Positions 31,999 through 43,087 are shown, numbered from the stretch's first letter. The stretch: DNA of 64,000 nucleotides from Symbiodinium natans (GCA_905221605.1 CAJNDS010002235.1:481343-545342); one strand, 5' to 3'. Notes: generated by a model from the letters alone, not told the origin. A program made the numbers and translations.

Positions 31999-32052
31999 CT
32001 TCTGCTTGGCCTCTTCAGCCTCCCGAAGGATCTGCTCCTGCTCGGCAACAGC
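31999..32052 (-). CDS. mini-exon 20 (type C, triplication unit 1)
   Basis: Encodes AVAEQEQILREAEEAKQK. Donor GCGCCT. It closes higher-order copy 2 (exons 14-20). Confidence 0.75.
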
Positions 32053-32417
32053 CTGGCACAAAGGCGCCACATGGCGCCACAAATCCCAAAGGTGCAGTTT
32101 AGGCCTCTTGGGTTGTAGAGATCCGTTGAGGCCCATGCCAGCGACCGTGGCAAAATGCAAAACGTGAGGTAAACGGCAAAACGAGGCAGCATAACAATTG
32201 TCAGCCCTGACTTGAAGTAATGGTTTAGCGTTCGCGGTACGTAGGGTCGGTGGAGTTATACTCTGCACAGCGGGTACCTTGCGCCACTTCCATGCGCAAG
32301 CCCTATACGTTCTCAAGAAACCCCTCGGAAGCCTCAAATGCGAATTTCAAGGGAGGCGTGTGGATTCGGATCCTAGAGTAGGGGATGCTGGACATGGGGT
32401 TGGAGAGTCTAGCAAGC

Positions 32418-32459
32418 CTTGCGCTTCGCTTCCGCTGCTTCGTCGGCAGCTTTCTGCTG
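32418..32459 (-). CDS. mini-exon 21 (type F, shortened to 42 nt)
   Basis: Encodes QQKAADEAAEAKRK. The first four residues (ALAE) seen in mini-exon 25 are lost by a small rearrangement at the acceptor, and TTGCCAG now directly precedes CAGCAG, keeping the frame. It may still be spliced, or may be a crippled copy. Confidence 0.55.
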
Positions 32460-32966
32460 CTGGCAACAGGAACTGGAACAGGTTTAGGGTGTAGGGTTTA
32501 CGGATTAGGGTTTACCCATCAGACATGATGCTTACTTCTCAAGCTTGCTAATTTCGACAGACAGCGCCCAAACCTTCAACATTGAAGATGCATGGCACCT
32601 CCACGTTGCTTTCTTTTCTTCTCATGTGCAGACCCCAGCCAAGCGGCACTTTTATCTCCAAAGCTCCACTAGAGGATCTGGAGCCTACATGTGGGTCCCA
32701 TGTAGAATCGATGTTAAATCGGCGCGCAGACGTCTTCAGCTTATTGTGCGAGGATGTATGTGCAGATGTACTCCTTAACGGAAGTGCTCCGGCTGCAGGA
32801 TTCCGCTGTTAGTGCATTTGCTCAGAAACTAATTGTGCAACATGCAAGTTTGTTTTGCAGATCTTCGCGTTGCATCCGCCTAGTCCACAGAGCAACGGGT
32901 GCATTGAGGGTTTTGGAAACCAGAAATACAAGCTGAGCGTTTGGAGCAACGCTGCAGGCTGCAGGC

Positions 32967-33020
32967 CTTCTGCTTGGTCTCTTCAGCCTCCCGGAGGATT
33001 TGCTCCTGCTCGGCCACAGC
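32967..33020 (-). CDS. mini-exon 22 (type C, triplication unit 2)
   Basis: Encodes AVAEQEQILREAEETKQK; Ala to Thr near the end. Donor GCCTGC. The 720 bp above it is largely unique, with no gene. Confidence 0.75.
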
Positions 33021-33747
33021 CTGGCACAAGGGCACCGCAAATCCCAGAACCCAGGTGCAGTTCAGGCTTCAGGGTTGTAGAGATCCGTTGAGGCCGCAGA
33101 GCTGAAAGGAAAATACACCAACGCCCATGCCTAAATGAACACTGACTCCGCCTAAAGGCACGGCCAAGAAAACCGGAAAGGCAGGAAGACCTAAAGCTCA
33201 AGTACAAGTCTTACGGCTGTTGCTGCTAACCTATGCCGCCAGCAACTGTTACTCTTGCTGCTGATGTGTTTGCGTGCTTGTGGATGTTTTGTAGGCTCCC
33301 CTCACATGCTGAAACGCGGGGCGACCTCCCGAAACATGATCTCGCAATCTCATCTTTACACATCTAGGCTTTCCGTACGCCTGCCAAACAAAAACACCTG
33401 CCGCCTCGACGACGCAAAAGGGGCGAGGCGGTACTCATTTCAGCAGGGCTGGCAGAGCTACGGCTCAGAAGATAAAGCTACGGGAAACTGTTGTTCAGGA
33501 GGAAGGTGAGACGAGGTGGCATAAAAATTGCTACCCCTGACTATACGTAACGGTTCAAGGTCCGTGGTACGCAGGGTCGGTGGCGTTACGATGCACAGCG
33601 GGTACCTTGCGCAGCTCAAATCGCTTCCGTGCACAAGCCCCAAACGCACCGTCTCAACAAATCCCTCAGAAGTGTCAAGGTGGTGTGAGGATTCGGATTG
33701 TACAGTAGGAGATGCCAGGCATGGGGGTTGGAGAGAGTCTTGCAAGC

Positions 33748-33789
33748 CTTGCGCTTCGCTTCCGCTGCTTCGTCGGCAGCTTTCTGCTG
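33748..33789 (-). CDS. mini-exon 23 (type F, shortened to 42 nt)
   Basis: Encodes QQKAADEAAEAKRK, carrying the same acceptor-side deletion as mini-exon 21 at an offset of exactly 1330 bp. The deletion therefore predates that duplication. Confidence 0.55.
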
Positions 33790-34330
33790 CTGGCAACAGG
33801 AACTGGAACAGGTTTAGGGTGTAGGGTTTAGGGATTAGGGTTTACCCATCAGACATGATGCTTACTTCTCAAGCTTGCTAAGTTCGACAGACAGCGCCCA
33901 AACCTTCAACATTGAAGATGCATGGCACCTCCACGTTGCTTTCTTTTCTTCTCATGTGCAGACCCCAGCCAAGCGGCACTTTTATCTCCAAAGCTCCATT
34001 GGAGGATCTGGAGCCGACATGTGGGTCCCATGTAGAATCGATGTTAAATCGGCGCGCAGACGTCTTCAGCTTATTGTGCGAGGATGTATGTGCAGATGTA
34101 CTCCTTAACGGAAGTGCTCCGGCTGCAGGATTCCGCTGTTAGTGCATTTGCTCAGAAACTAATTGTGCAACATGCAAGTTTGTTTTGCAGATCTTCGCGT
34201 TGCATCCGCCTAGTCCACAGAGCAACGGTTGCATTGAGCTGAGCCTTTGGAGCAAACTTGCAGGGTTTAGGGTTCCCTAAACTACTCTAAACCCTAAACC
34301 GTAAACCCCAAAGCTGTGGTTTGCAGGCGC

Positions 34331-34384
34331 CTTCTGCTTGGCCTCTTCAGCCTCCCGGCGGATTTGCTCCTGCTCGGCAACAGC
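34331..34384 (-). CDS. mini-exon 24 (type C, triplication unit 3)
   Basis: Encodes AVAEQEQIRREAEEAKQK. Donor GCGCCT. Confidence 0.75.
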
Positions 34385-34701
34385 CTGGCACAATCACAAA
34401 GTCGCTTCAAATCTCAAACCCAAGTGCAGTTTCTGGGTTGTATAGATCCGTTGAGGCCCCAAAGCTGAAAGGGATGTACACCGGCGGCCCATGGCTGTTT
34501 GTTCATGAACAACTGACCGCCCAAAGGCACGGCAAAAAAAACCCAGAAAGGCAGGAAGCGCTGAAGTGCAACAAAGATCGTCATACTGCTGTTGTTGCTA
34601 TTGTTGCCAGCCTCGCACCGTCTGAAGAAATCCCTCAGAAGTCTCAAATGCGGCGTCAAGGAGGTGTGAGGTTTCGGATCCTACAGTAGGGGATGCCAAG
34701 C

Positions 34702-34755
34702 CTTGCGCTTCGCTTCCGCTGCTTCGTCGGCAGCTTTCTGCTGCTCTGCCAAGGC
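34702..34755 (-). CDS. mini-exon 25 (type F, full length)
   Basis: Encodes ALAEQQKAADEAAEAKRK, the intact version of exons 21 and 23. Donor GCTTGG. The 660 bp above is mostly unique with no gene seen, ending in CCCTGAA/CCCTAAA words (35320-35372). Confidence 0.75.
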
Positions 34756-35415
34756 CTGGAAACAGGAACACAATGCCAGCAAAAAATGGCGCGTAACTCT
34801 CAAGCTTGCTAAACTCCACACCCTTAGGCAGCCAAAGCGCCACATCTGTACTTATCAACCGCTGAGAGACACGACGCACGACACCTCCCTTAGCCATGCA
34901 TGTGTTGCATGTGTCGAATTATGTGCTGCCGGTCGCTTGCTCACGTCCGTAGCTGAGCTAACCGGCGCTCTGCCTCCAAAGCTCCATAGAGCCTATGGAG
35001 CCTACATCTTGAGTCGACGCACAGGTTGCCGTACAGAAACCATGTGTATATGTATATGTGTATACGTACTAACAACTGCTATTACTTCTGCGTCTCCTGG
35101 CTAACAAGCTTTGCGGACATACAGGTTAATTGCCGATCTAGGCCTCACGGCCAAAATGACTGTTTGTTTGGTAACCCCAACCCACTAACAGTCCTTCTGT
35201 ATAGGGTCCTTACTTCAGGAAGGGAGGTTCTTGTAGGGCGAGGGAACCTCAAAGGGAAGCTGAGGGAGCCTGAGGGAGGTGTGGGGAGCATTCGAGGACC
35301 TTGGGTTGCATATACTGAAACCCCCTAAACCCTGAACCCTGAACCCTGAACCCTAAACCCTAAACCCTAAACCCCCTCCCTTAAGGGTTCTTTTTGTGGG
35401 TGCCCAGCTGCGGGC

Positions 35416-35469
35416 CTTCTGCTTGGCCTCCTCAGCCTCACGGAGGATTTGCTCCTGCTCGGCATAGGC
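35416..35469 (-). CDS. mini-exon 26 (type C)
   Basis: Encodes AYAEQEQILREAEEAKQK, the type C consensus. Donor GCCCGC. Confidence 0.75.
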
Positions 35470-35500
35470 CTGGGCGGCTCACAAGGCACCAGCAGTCCCT

Positions 35501-35710
35501 GTATGTATGTATGTATGTATGTATATCTATATATGTATATGAATATGTATATGCGTAAGTAAGTAAGTAGCAAGCAAGTAAGTAAGTAAGTGAGTAAGTG
35601 AGTAAGTGAGTAAGTGAGTGAGTGAGTGGGTGAGAGTGAGTGAGAGTGAGTGAGAGTGAGTGAGAGTGAGTGAGAGTGAGTGTGAGCGAGTGAGAGTGAG
35701 TGAGTAAGGA
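35501..35710. repeat. (TGTA)n / (GTAA)n / (GTGA)n compound microsatellite
   Basis: About 210 bp of tetranucleotide-type repeats whose unit drifts from TGTA through GTAA to GTGAGTGA and GTGAGA. The Ser/Leu/Thr-rich minus frames are artefacts. Confidence 0.95.
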
Positions 35711-35969
35711 CGCATAACGATCTAGACTTATAAATGCACACGCGATTTCACCATGTACGTGTATACAATAACAAACGTAATGCAGATGGAAGCTGGCACA
35801 TGCACACACATGCCCCATGCTCGCCGTGGATGGGGCTTACAAGTTTGGGCTTGTTATGTGAGGGTTTAGAGTTTAGGGTTTAGGGTTTGGGGTTTGGGGT
35901 GAGCTCTGCTCACCCCAAACCTCAAACCCTAAACCCCACAACTCTAAACCCTCAGTGAGCTCTGCAAGC

Positions 35970-36023
35970 CTTCTTCTTGGCTGCTTCCGCCTCGCGGAGG
36001 ACTCGTTCTTGCTCCTGCCGGGC
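35970..36023 (-). CDS. mini-exon 27 (type B)
   Basis: Encodes ARQEQERVLREAEAAKKK. Donor GCTTGC. The 2.9-kb intron above contains TTTAGGG (36490-36555), a C homopolymer (about 36648-36665) and the RCC1-like gene. Confidence 0.75.
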
Positions 36024-36489
36024 CTGCGTTGAAAGGCGAGGCCAGACCCTAAACGCTTCGAGCCCTAATAGCCCTAGTGGCCTTGAAATGAGGAATATAA
36101 ACCCAAGCTGCAAAGCCTAGAAACCTAAAAACCCTAAACCCTGAACCCTGCAGCCTAAACCCTGAACCCTAAACCCTTCAGCTTGTTTATTGACTTCTGG
36201 GCCTACAAGCGGAAGTTTTGGGTTGACATGATCCGAGATTTCATGTAGCTGGCGTAGGAGACTATTTTTTGTGGTGAGGACCCCTACCTCTTATGTCAGA
36301 AAGACATGACAGGGTTTTTGGATTTAGAGTTTAGGGTTTAGGGCTGAGGGTTCGGGGGCCACTACCTCCTACGGGGTGCTGTGACGTCTCTGCCTAGTGA
36401 ATGGGCACTGCGACTGGAGTGAAAATTGAATGCCAGTGATCTGGCACCCTGCACCCTAAACCCGAAACCACGAGCCCACGAGCCCTGAA

Positions 36490-36557
36490 CAGGGTTTAGG
36501 GTTTAGGGTTTAGGGTTTAGGGTGTAGGGTTTAGGGTTTAGGGTTTAGGGTTTAGGG
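36490..36557. repeat. TTTAGGG array
   Basis: Nine heptamers with one TGTAGGG, lying downstream of the RCC1-like gene. Confidence 0.9.
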
Positions 36558-36831
36558 ACCCTAAGCCCCAAAACCGGCTTACTGCAACTGGACCCGTTGT
36601 GGAAAACCCTTGATGCACAGAACTCCAATCCCTGCCCCCCACCACATGCCCCCCCCCCCCCCCCCGCTGTCTTCGCTTAAATCGTAGAGAATTTGGCAGT
36701 AGGTACCTTGCAACTCCCGATATACTTCTAAGTAGGGTTTTGGGATTGTGATAGTGTGCTACAAGGACCTTCACCGCCCGCTTCGGCAGAGCGTAGAATG
36801 GGTTGTGAGCAGCAACGATCAGATCCCGCTC

Positions 36832-38313
36832 TCAGTTCTTCAGTTGCTCTTGAGCAGCACTGCTCATCTTGCCACCGAAGAATGGATGTCCCCAGGTCAC
36901 GACAGAGCCATCGCCCAGAATGGCAGCAAAAACAAACTTGGCAGCTTGGATCTGCTGCACGTCCTTCAGCTGACCTTGCACAGCGCTGCTGTCGCCACCG
37001 AAAGCATTGCCCCAGGTCACAACAGAGCCATCGCGCAGAATGGCAGCGAAAGCATTCATGGTAGCTTGGATCTGCTGCACGTTCTTGAGCTTATCTTGCA
37101 CAGCGCCGCTGTCGCCACCAAACTCGGGAGCGCCCCAGGTCACCACAGACCCATCGCCCAGAATGGCAGCAAACGCGTTACGGGTAGCTTGGATATGCTT
37201 CACATTCTTGAGTTCATCTCGCACAGCACTGCTGTCCCCGCCAGAATCAGCACGGCCCCAGGTCACCACAGACCCCTCGCCCAGAATGGCAGCAAAAGCA
37301 CCATCAGTTCCTTGGATCTTTTGCACATCCTTCAGCTGATCTTGCACAGCACAGCTGTCGCCGCCACTGTCAGCTTCACCCCAGGTCACAACAGAGCCAT
37401 CGCCCAGAATGGCCGCAAAAGCATTCATGGTAGCTTGGATCTGCTGCACGTTCTTGAGCTTATCTTGCACAGCGCCGCTGTCGCCACCATAGTCAGCAGC
37501 CCCCCAGGTCACCACAGACCCATCACTCAGAATGGCAGCAAAAGCCCTAATGGTAGCTTGGATCTGTTGCACATTCTTGAGACGCTCTCGCACAGCCCTG
37601 CTGTCACCACCAAAGTCGGGAGCGCCCCAGGTCACCACAGACCCATCGCCCAGCACGGCAGCAAACGCACCACTCTTAGCTGATTGGATCTGCTGCACGT
37701 CCTGCAGCTGATCTTGCACAGTGCTACTGTCGCCCCCACAAGTCCTGTCGCCCCAGGTCACAACAGAGCCATCGCCCAGAACGGCAGCGAACGCATTCGC
37801 GGTAGCTTGGATCCGCTTCACGCTCTGGAGCTTGTCTTGCACAGCACGGCTATCGCCGCCACAGTCACCAGCGCCCCAGGTCACCACAGACCCATCGCCC
37901 AGAATGGCAGCAAAAGCCCTGATGGTCGCCTGGATCTGCTGGACGTCCTTGAGTTGATCTTGCACAGCACCGCTGTTGCCACCACAGCTCCTGTCGCCCC
38001 AGGTCACAACAGAGCCATCCCCCAGAATCGCAGCAAAAGCACCGTCGCCATGGCGAACGCGCACCGGGCTCATCTGCAGCGTCAGCGCATCGCCGCTCTT
38101 GAGGCCGGCTTCCTTCAGCGTGGCTGCACCATCCAGAATGCCTCCGGAAGAGTCCAGGATTCTGCACCGACCGACTGCCAGAGTCTTCCGTGCTCTCATC
38201 TTCAATGATTCGATCGACTCATCCGGTCCTGCTTCCAACGAAGCCGTCCTGCCACTTAAAAGGCTCACCTCAATCGTAAGAGGCATGGCCGAAGAAGAGC
38301 TACAGACCGCCAT
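36832..38313 (-). CDS. ubiquitin-like domain + ten RCC1-type repeats protein
   Basis: A single uninterrupted 493-codon frame with Met at 38313 (or Met10, just before PLTIEVSLL) and a TGA at 36832-36834. Residues about 11-78 resemble a ubiquitin-like fold: TIEVSLLSGRTASLEA, then ESLKMRARKTL and ILDGAATLKEAGLKSGDALT. From about residue 86 come ten tandem ~41-residue repeats with core FAAILGDGSVVTWG, an acidic/GGDS loop and QDQLKDVQQIQ; the tenth is shorter. RCC1-type repeats form beta-propeller blades and usually bind proteins or chromatin; dinoflagellates, as I recall, have many such Ubl/HERC-like genes. Ten blades exceed the classical seven. It sits intact inside an intron of the mini-exon gene, same strand, and lacks introns, suggesting retroposition. 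Specific partners are unknown. Confidence 0.85.
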   Translation of the reverse strand: MAVCSSSSAMPLTIEVSLLSGRTASLEAGPDESIESLKMRARKTLAVGRCRILDSSGGILDGAATLKEAGLKSGDALTLQMSPVRVRHGDGAFAAILGDGSVVTWGDRSCGGNSGAVQDQLKDVQQIQATIRAFAAILGDGSVVTWGAGDCGGDSRAVQDKLQSVKRIQATANAFAAVLGDGSVVTWGDRTCGGDSSTVQDQLQDVQQIQSAKSGAFAAVLGDGSVVTWGAPDFGGDSRAVRERLKNVQQIQATIRAFAAILSDGSVVTWGAADYGGDSGAVQDKLKNVQQIQATMNAFAAILGDGSVVTWGEADSGGDSCAVQDQLKDVQKIQGTDGAFAAILGEGSVVTWGRADSGGDSSAVRDELKNVKHIQATRNAFAAILGDGSVVTWGAPEFGGDSGAVQDKLKNVQQIQATMNAFAAILRDGSVVTWGNAFGGDSSAVQGQLKDVQQIQAAKFVFAAILGDGSVVTWGHPFFGGKMSSAAQEQLKN

Positions 38314-38345
38314 GATTCTTCAATTCTTGGGCTGAAGATTCCCCT
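38314..38345 (-). promoter_or_regulatory. possible spliced-leader relic upstream of the RCC1-like gene
   Basis: About 10-20 nt upstream of the ATG the minus strand reads CTTCAGCCCAAG. This matches part of the dinoflagellate spliced-leader 3' end (TTTTGGCTCAAG) at roughly 8 of 12 positions. The match is weak and suggestive only. Confidence 0.15.
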
Positions 38346-38689
38346 AGTAAGGATCCAGGTAACCCAAGTACTTGGCGCCTCAAGAAAACTAGGGGGTCCT
38401 ATGATGAGGATTGCCTATCAGGGACAAGGACTTGGGGGGCCTAAACTTAGCTGCTGAGTACCTTGGCCCAAAAAGGTTTATCTTTCAACTATGGTAGGAT
38501 TTTATATAGACAAAAAAGGTTAAAGGTTGTCTACTGAGCTACTAAGCCTTACCTCGATGCTGAGGGTTTAGGGTTTAGGGTGAAAAGGGGGGGTTCGTTA
38601 TGTTGCGGCTTTTGGGCCCATGTGATACAGGACAGGTGGCTATGGAGACCCTCAGGGAGCCCGATGACCCACCTTCAAAGGACAGACAC

Positions 38690-39190
38690 GTTTAGGGTTT
38701 AGGGTTTAGGGTTTAGGGTTTAGGGTTTAGGGTTTAGGGTTTAGGGTTTAGGGTTTAGGGTTTCGGGGGGATAGGGGTGGGGGAAAAATGCGCCAACATG
38801 CGAAAGAAGGCGCAACCCGGTAAGAAGGTACCCTCATCCCCCCTCAACCCTGAACCCCAAACCCCAAACCCCAAACCCTAACACTTAAACCCTAAACCCT
38901 AAACCCTAAACCCCGGACATCTCTGGCTCTTGCAGGTGGCTGAAGCACTCTCCGGGCCTTGCTCTTGGCCTCCTCGGCCTCTTCCAGGGCTTTCTGCTCC
39001 TCTGCGTGCGCCTGCAGATCTAAGGGATAGGGTTTAGGGTTTAGGGTTTAGGGTTTAGGGTTTAGGGTTTAGGGCCTCCGCTGGACGTCTAGGGTCCAGG
39101 GTTGCAGGGTGTAGGGCTTGGGTGTGTGTATGCATATGTCTGTTTAGGGTTTAGGGTTTAGGGTTTAGGGTTTAGGGTTTAGGGCTAGAA
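38690..39190. repeat. TTTAGGG and CCCTAAA arrays flanking mini-exon 28
   Basis: TTTAGGG (38695-38763), CCCCAAA/CCCTAAA (38845-38912), TTTAGGG (39027-39075 and 39143-39185). Confidence 0.9.
38958..39011 (-). CDS. mini-exon 28 (type D; start of higher-order copy 3)
   Basis: Encodes AHAEEQKALEEAEEAKSK, with exon and flanks near-identical to mini-exon 14, 12.8 kb away. Donor GCCCGG. Confidence 0.8.
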
Positions 39191-39473
39191 GTCGCTAAGC
39201 CAGACTTCCGCCCTGCCCCCAAAGGCAGGAAGAATGCACACTGCGAATCTGGGCTTCGGGTGGAGGGATTTCAAGGCACCCTTGGGGCCGGAGCTCCAAA
39301 CCCTATAGCCCCAAATTCTAAAGTCTGGGTTCTGCGACCCTGGGTTTAGGGTTTAGGGTGTAGGGTTTAGGGTTTATGGGCTTACAGGTTTATAGGTTTA
39401 TAGGTTTATTGGTTATAGGTTTATTGGTTTATAGGTTTATGGGGGGTTTAGGGTTTAGGGAACCCTATCCCGC

Positions 39474-39527
39474 CTTCTTCTTGGCCTCTTCCGCCTGACG
39501 CAGGAACTGCTCTTGCTCTTCGCGGGC
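39474..39527 (-). CDS. mini-exon 29 (type A)
   Basis: Encodes AREEQEQFLRQAEEAKKK. Donor GCGGGA. A TTTATAGG-type tract (39372-39440) lies on its donor side. Above it is about 1 kb without a gene, then CCCTAAA (40585-40650). Confidence 0.75.
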
Positions 39528-40660
39528 CTGAGGGTAATCGGCAGCGACGGAGCTGCTAGGGGCGCATGTAAACCCTAAACCCTAAACCCTAAACCCTATA
39601 ACCCCATAACCCCATCACCCCATAACCCTAAACCGCGAAGGCGCTGTGGGCGCTGCAGATTGAAAGTTAACCGCGGAAGCTAAGAGCCATAAAGCAACCC
39701 CTCCAAAAAAAAACTCACAAGCGAGGGTTCAGGTTTGGGGTTTAAAGAGGTTCAGAGAATAGCATACGTAAACTTGGGCCCCAAAGTCACGGTAGGGGAA
39801 GCTCCAAACATCTACTCATCTATTACAGTACATGGACCCTTGGGGCAAGTTGCAGAACTTAAACAGCTCACATGCTCAGGGCTGTGAGCGCAGGGTCTTG
39901 AAGTTCAATGTTTAGGCCGGGGTTGAGTGCTTGCAGTTTAGGGTTTCGACTTAGCATTAAAATTCGTGAAGGCCTCTGGCACTAAGCTAGGCTCTTGTCG
40001 GATGTGAGCTACTGGGGCTGAGGGTCCATGCTGGCACTAGATGCATGGCTTCTGGTTCAGGGCGCACTATCCCCCACCTGGCCACCTGGCACGACATGAA
40101 CCCTGCAACTCGTCGGGGTTAGCGCGGCTTATGCAGCTCAGGGCTTACTAGGAAGCCCCAGAGTAGCCACAACTGGGGCTGCACAGGGCGGGACCCTTAA
40201 TCTTATTCCCCTATGTAACCCCTATATATACCTAGCTTCTATAGCAGTTATCTACCGAAGTCGCCCCCAAATAACCCCTAAATACCCCCCTAAGGTCCTT
40301 TATACGGGTCCCTCCTTTATTCTCGCCTTGATACTTGCCCAAAGGCTCCTATGTAGTACCTTTTGGAGGTAGTATACTAGAATCCCCTATAACTAACTAA
40401 CCCAAAAAGGAACTACATTGGAGCCGTTGGGTGGGTTCTGACCTTACTTGGGAGGTACCGCTAATGAATTTCAGAGACCCCTTTGATTCTGACACACACA
40501 CACACACAAACGCAGTCCTGGCAGTCCTGTGCGCCTGAATCTAGTCTTAAACCCTGAACCCTGAACCCTAAAGCCGCAACCCTAAACCCTAAACCCTAAA
40601 CCCTAATTAAACCCTAAACCCTAAACCCTAAACCCTAAACCCTAAACCCAGCACCCCGGC

Positions 40661-40714
40661 CTTTTGCTTTGCTTCCTCTGCTTCGTCAATAGCCCGCTGG
40701 CCTTCCTCCTCGGC
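40661..40714 (-). CDS. mini-exon 30 (type E)
   Basis: Encodes AEEEGQRAIDEAEEAKQK. Donor GCCGGG. The intron above is only 139 nt and mostly TTTAGGG (40772-40842). Confidence 0.75.
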
Positions 40715-40853
40715 CTGGAACTCAGAAGCGCCAGCTGCAAAAAAGCCTAAGGCTGTAGGGCGGTTGGCTGTTCAGGGTTTAGGGTTTAGGGTTTAGGGTT
40801 TGGGGTTGGGGGTTTAGGGTTTAGGGTGTAGGGTTTAGGGTCTCAGATCGGTC

Positions 40854-40907
40854 CTTCTTTTTGGCTTCCTCAGCCTTCTGCCGAATTGCCTCCTGCTCTT
40901 GGCGAGC
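40854..40907 (-). CDS. mini-exon 31 (type B), GA donor
   Basis: Encodes ARQEQEAIRQKAEEAKKK. It is the only unit followed by a GA donor (GACCGA). Above: a G-rich run (40984-41000), C homopolymer (about 41215-41231) and CCCTAAA/CCCCAAA (41380-41480). Confidence 0.75.
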
Positions 40908-41511
40908 CTGTCGAAAGGGGATGACCCAAGAACAATCCCTAAACCCAAACTAACCATAACCCTTAACCCTAAAATTAGGAAGGAAGGGGGGGGGGTGGGG
41001 TTCAGGGTTTAGGGTTTAGGCTTTGGGGTTCAGTTCGGGTGTTGGGCTTAGGGGTAGAGTACAGGCTACCTAAGCCTCGACTTCAAGAAAGTTGCATGCG
41101 GCAAATTGCGAGTGTTCTTGGGTTCTGGGCTGCTACGTGTCGACTCCGCGTACTAGCGATGGTGCTCAGTGCTCATGTGTTTAAAAAGAGTTCAGCCCGT
41201 CCTTTGTTTTTGCTCCCCCCCCCCCCCCCCCGCCACATGGAACACGTGGGCAAAGCGACTTTTCGAAGCAGAGTCCGCTTAGAAGTGGGCCTTTCGAATT
41301 CCAACACCCGGAATCTTGATCTTAGCCCTGGGGCCACGTCTTGCCTTCTTGTTGGAAGGAGAGGGGCTGGGTGGGGGAGGAACCCTAAACCTTAAACCCT
41401 AAACACTAAAGCCCAAACCCTAAACCCTAAACCCTAAACCCCAAACCCCAAACCCCAAACCCCAAACCCTGAACCCTAAACCGCAGCGCATCTGCTGAAA
41501 GGGTGCGGTGC

Positions 41512-41565
41512 CTTGAGCTTCGCCTCCTCCGATTCTTGAAGAGCTCGCTGCTCCTCGGCCAGTGC
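41512..41565 (-). CDS. mini-exon 32 (type G)
   Basis: Encodes ALAEEQRALQESEEAKLK. Donor GCACCG. The 1.5-kb intron above has CCCTAAA blocks (41870-41940, 42129-42180, 42930-42985), mixed heptamers (42270-42420) and a GA microsatellite. Confidence 0.75.
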
Positions 41566-42718
41566 CTGGCCAGGGATTCGGGATTACGCTTGGGCTCTTT
41601 TGTCGTTACATGGGTGCTCTCTCAATGATGCCCCTGTTTATGAGGGTGCCTGACTACATATAAGGAGGACCCCAAAAGGCACCCCAATTTAGAGAACTGC
41701 CCACATGTTTAGCGGGAATCATGCGGGAATTGGGAGGAGGGTTTGCCGTGCAAGCCTGGTGGGTTGCAGACTGAGGTGCTTGCGGAAAAGGAAACTGATT
41801 CATGCGACACGACGCCCTTCTCAATCCACCTGGAAACCCGATCAGACCCTCGAGCCAAAACCCAAAACCCCTGAACCCCTAAACCCCTAAACCCTAAACC
41901 CTAAACCCCTAAACCCCAAACTCCTAAACCCTAAACATGAATCAAACCAAAAGCCGTGAAGACAAAGCCTCCAAAAATCCTAACATAGCTTCGAAACCAA
42001 AGAGCCCAATGCCCCTCTCAACTAAGGAAGATACCGAAACTCATGCCATAATGATCCCCATAAACATATCGTTTATAAGTCATATGCCTTGATTAAGGGG
42101 ATCGGTTTGCGGCCCACTAGGAACATACCTTAAACCCTAAACCCTAAACCCTAAACCCTAAACCCTAAACCCTAAACCCCTACAGATCCTCCAACACGGA
42201 CCCTGATACTTCGTGGCATTGACGACTCACCGGATGCACCATTACCCTAGGCGCTGGTACACGCACGGGTGAGTTTGGGGCTTAGGGTCAAGGTTTGGGG
42301 TTTAGGGTTGAGGGTTCAAGGTTTAGGGTTTAGAGTTCAGGGTCTTAGGGTTTTAGGGTCTTAGGGTCTAGGGTTTAGGGTTTCAGGGCTTTAGGGGTTT
42401 AAGCTTTAGGGGTTTATGGTCGCATGGGTGATCAACTCGACCAACGTTCTATGGTCTCTTGGCAATGGGAAACGCAGTGTAGCCGAGGCTCTCAACTACT
42501 ACTGCGCCTGTACCCCTCAACCCTAACTTAAACCCTAAACCCTAAACCCCGAACCCTAAACCCTCAACCCCAAGACCCTAGACCCGGAACCCTGAACTCT
42601 GCACTCTGAGGCCTAACGAACCTCCTGAGCCCTTGCCCCGGCCCTGGTGCGTGTGTACCTAGGATGGCCTTTAGAACCCTCTGAAAAAATATTCCTGAAG
42701 ATGATCCTCTGAAACCCA

Positions 42719-42721
42719 ATA

Positions 42722-42754
<33 letters not shown>

Positions 42755-42779
42755 GAGAGAGGGAGAGAGAGAGAGAGGA
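42719..42779. repeat. (GA)n microsatellite
   Basis: GA dinucleotides with periodic GGGA interruptions. Confidence 0.95.
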
Positions 42780-43033
42780 AAAATCAAAAGTCCCAAGGGC
42801 CTGCCTAGACCATAAACTCCAATCTCCAAATTCCTATGCAGAAGCAATATAGGCGTCGAGATAATTAGAATGAGGTTTTGGGGGCCATTATCGCATACCG
42901 ATGTACTGTTTTCCCCAAAGCCCCAAACCCGGGGCCTACCCTAAACCCTAAACCCTAAACCCTAAACCCTAAAACCCTGAACCCTAAAACCAGTTTAGGG
43001 TTTAACATGTTCCCCAAAATCCCCCAACCAGGC

Positions 43034-43087
43034 CTTCTGTTTGGCCTCCTCGGCCACGCGCAGGATTTGCTCCTGCTCGGCATAGGC
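43034..43087 (-). CDS. mini-exon 33 (type C; end of higher-order copy 3)
   Basis: Encodes AYAEQEQILRVAEEAKQK; Glu to Val at position 11. Donor GCCTGG. Above: TTTAGGG words (43115-43215), G homopolymer (43259-43280), AT-rich unique DNA (43420-43620), CCCTAAA (43624-43677). Confidence 0.75.

Larger units (their letters stand above)
31893..34790. repeat. tandem triplication of a two-exon segment
   Basis: Three successive units start at about 31893, 32860 and 34191 with ATCTTCGCGTTGCATCCGCC. Each carries a type C exon followed at higher coordinate by a type F exon. About 450 bp (32400-32850 and 33730-34180, offset 1330) is nearly identical between the first two. Unit 3 lacks the insert between its exons. 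ORFs shared between copies reflect duplication, not selection. Confidence 0.85.

Noticed and set aside
32545-32812. Plus frames repeated at 33875-34142
   Set aside because: Their near-identity comes from the 1330-bp tandem duplication, so conservation is not evidence of coding.
35367-35818. Thr/His/Ser/Leu-rich minus frames
   Set aside because: They cover a tetranucleotide microsatellite; only the embedded 54-nt mini-exon 26 is credible.
36748-38208. Plus-strand frames of 311 and 174 codons
   Set aside because: Antisense shadows of the RCC1-repeat gene, whose minus frame shows clear domain repeats.
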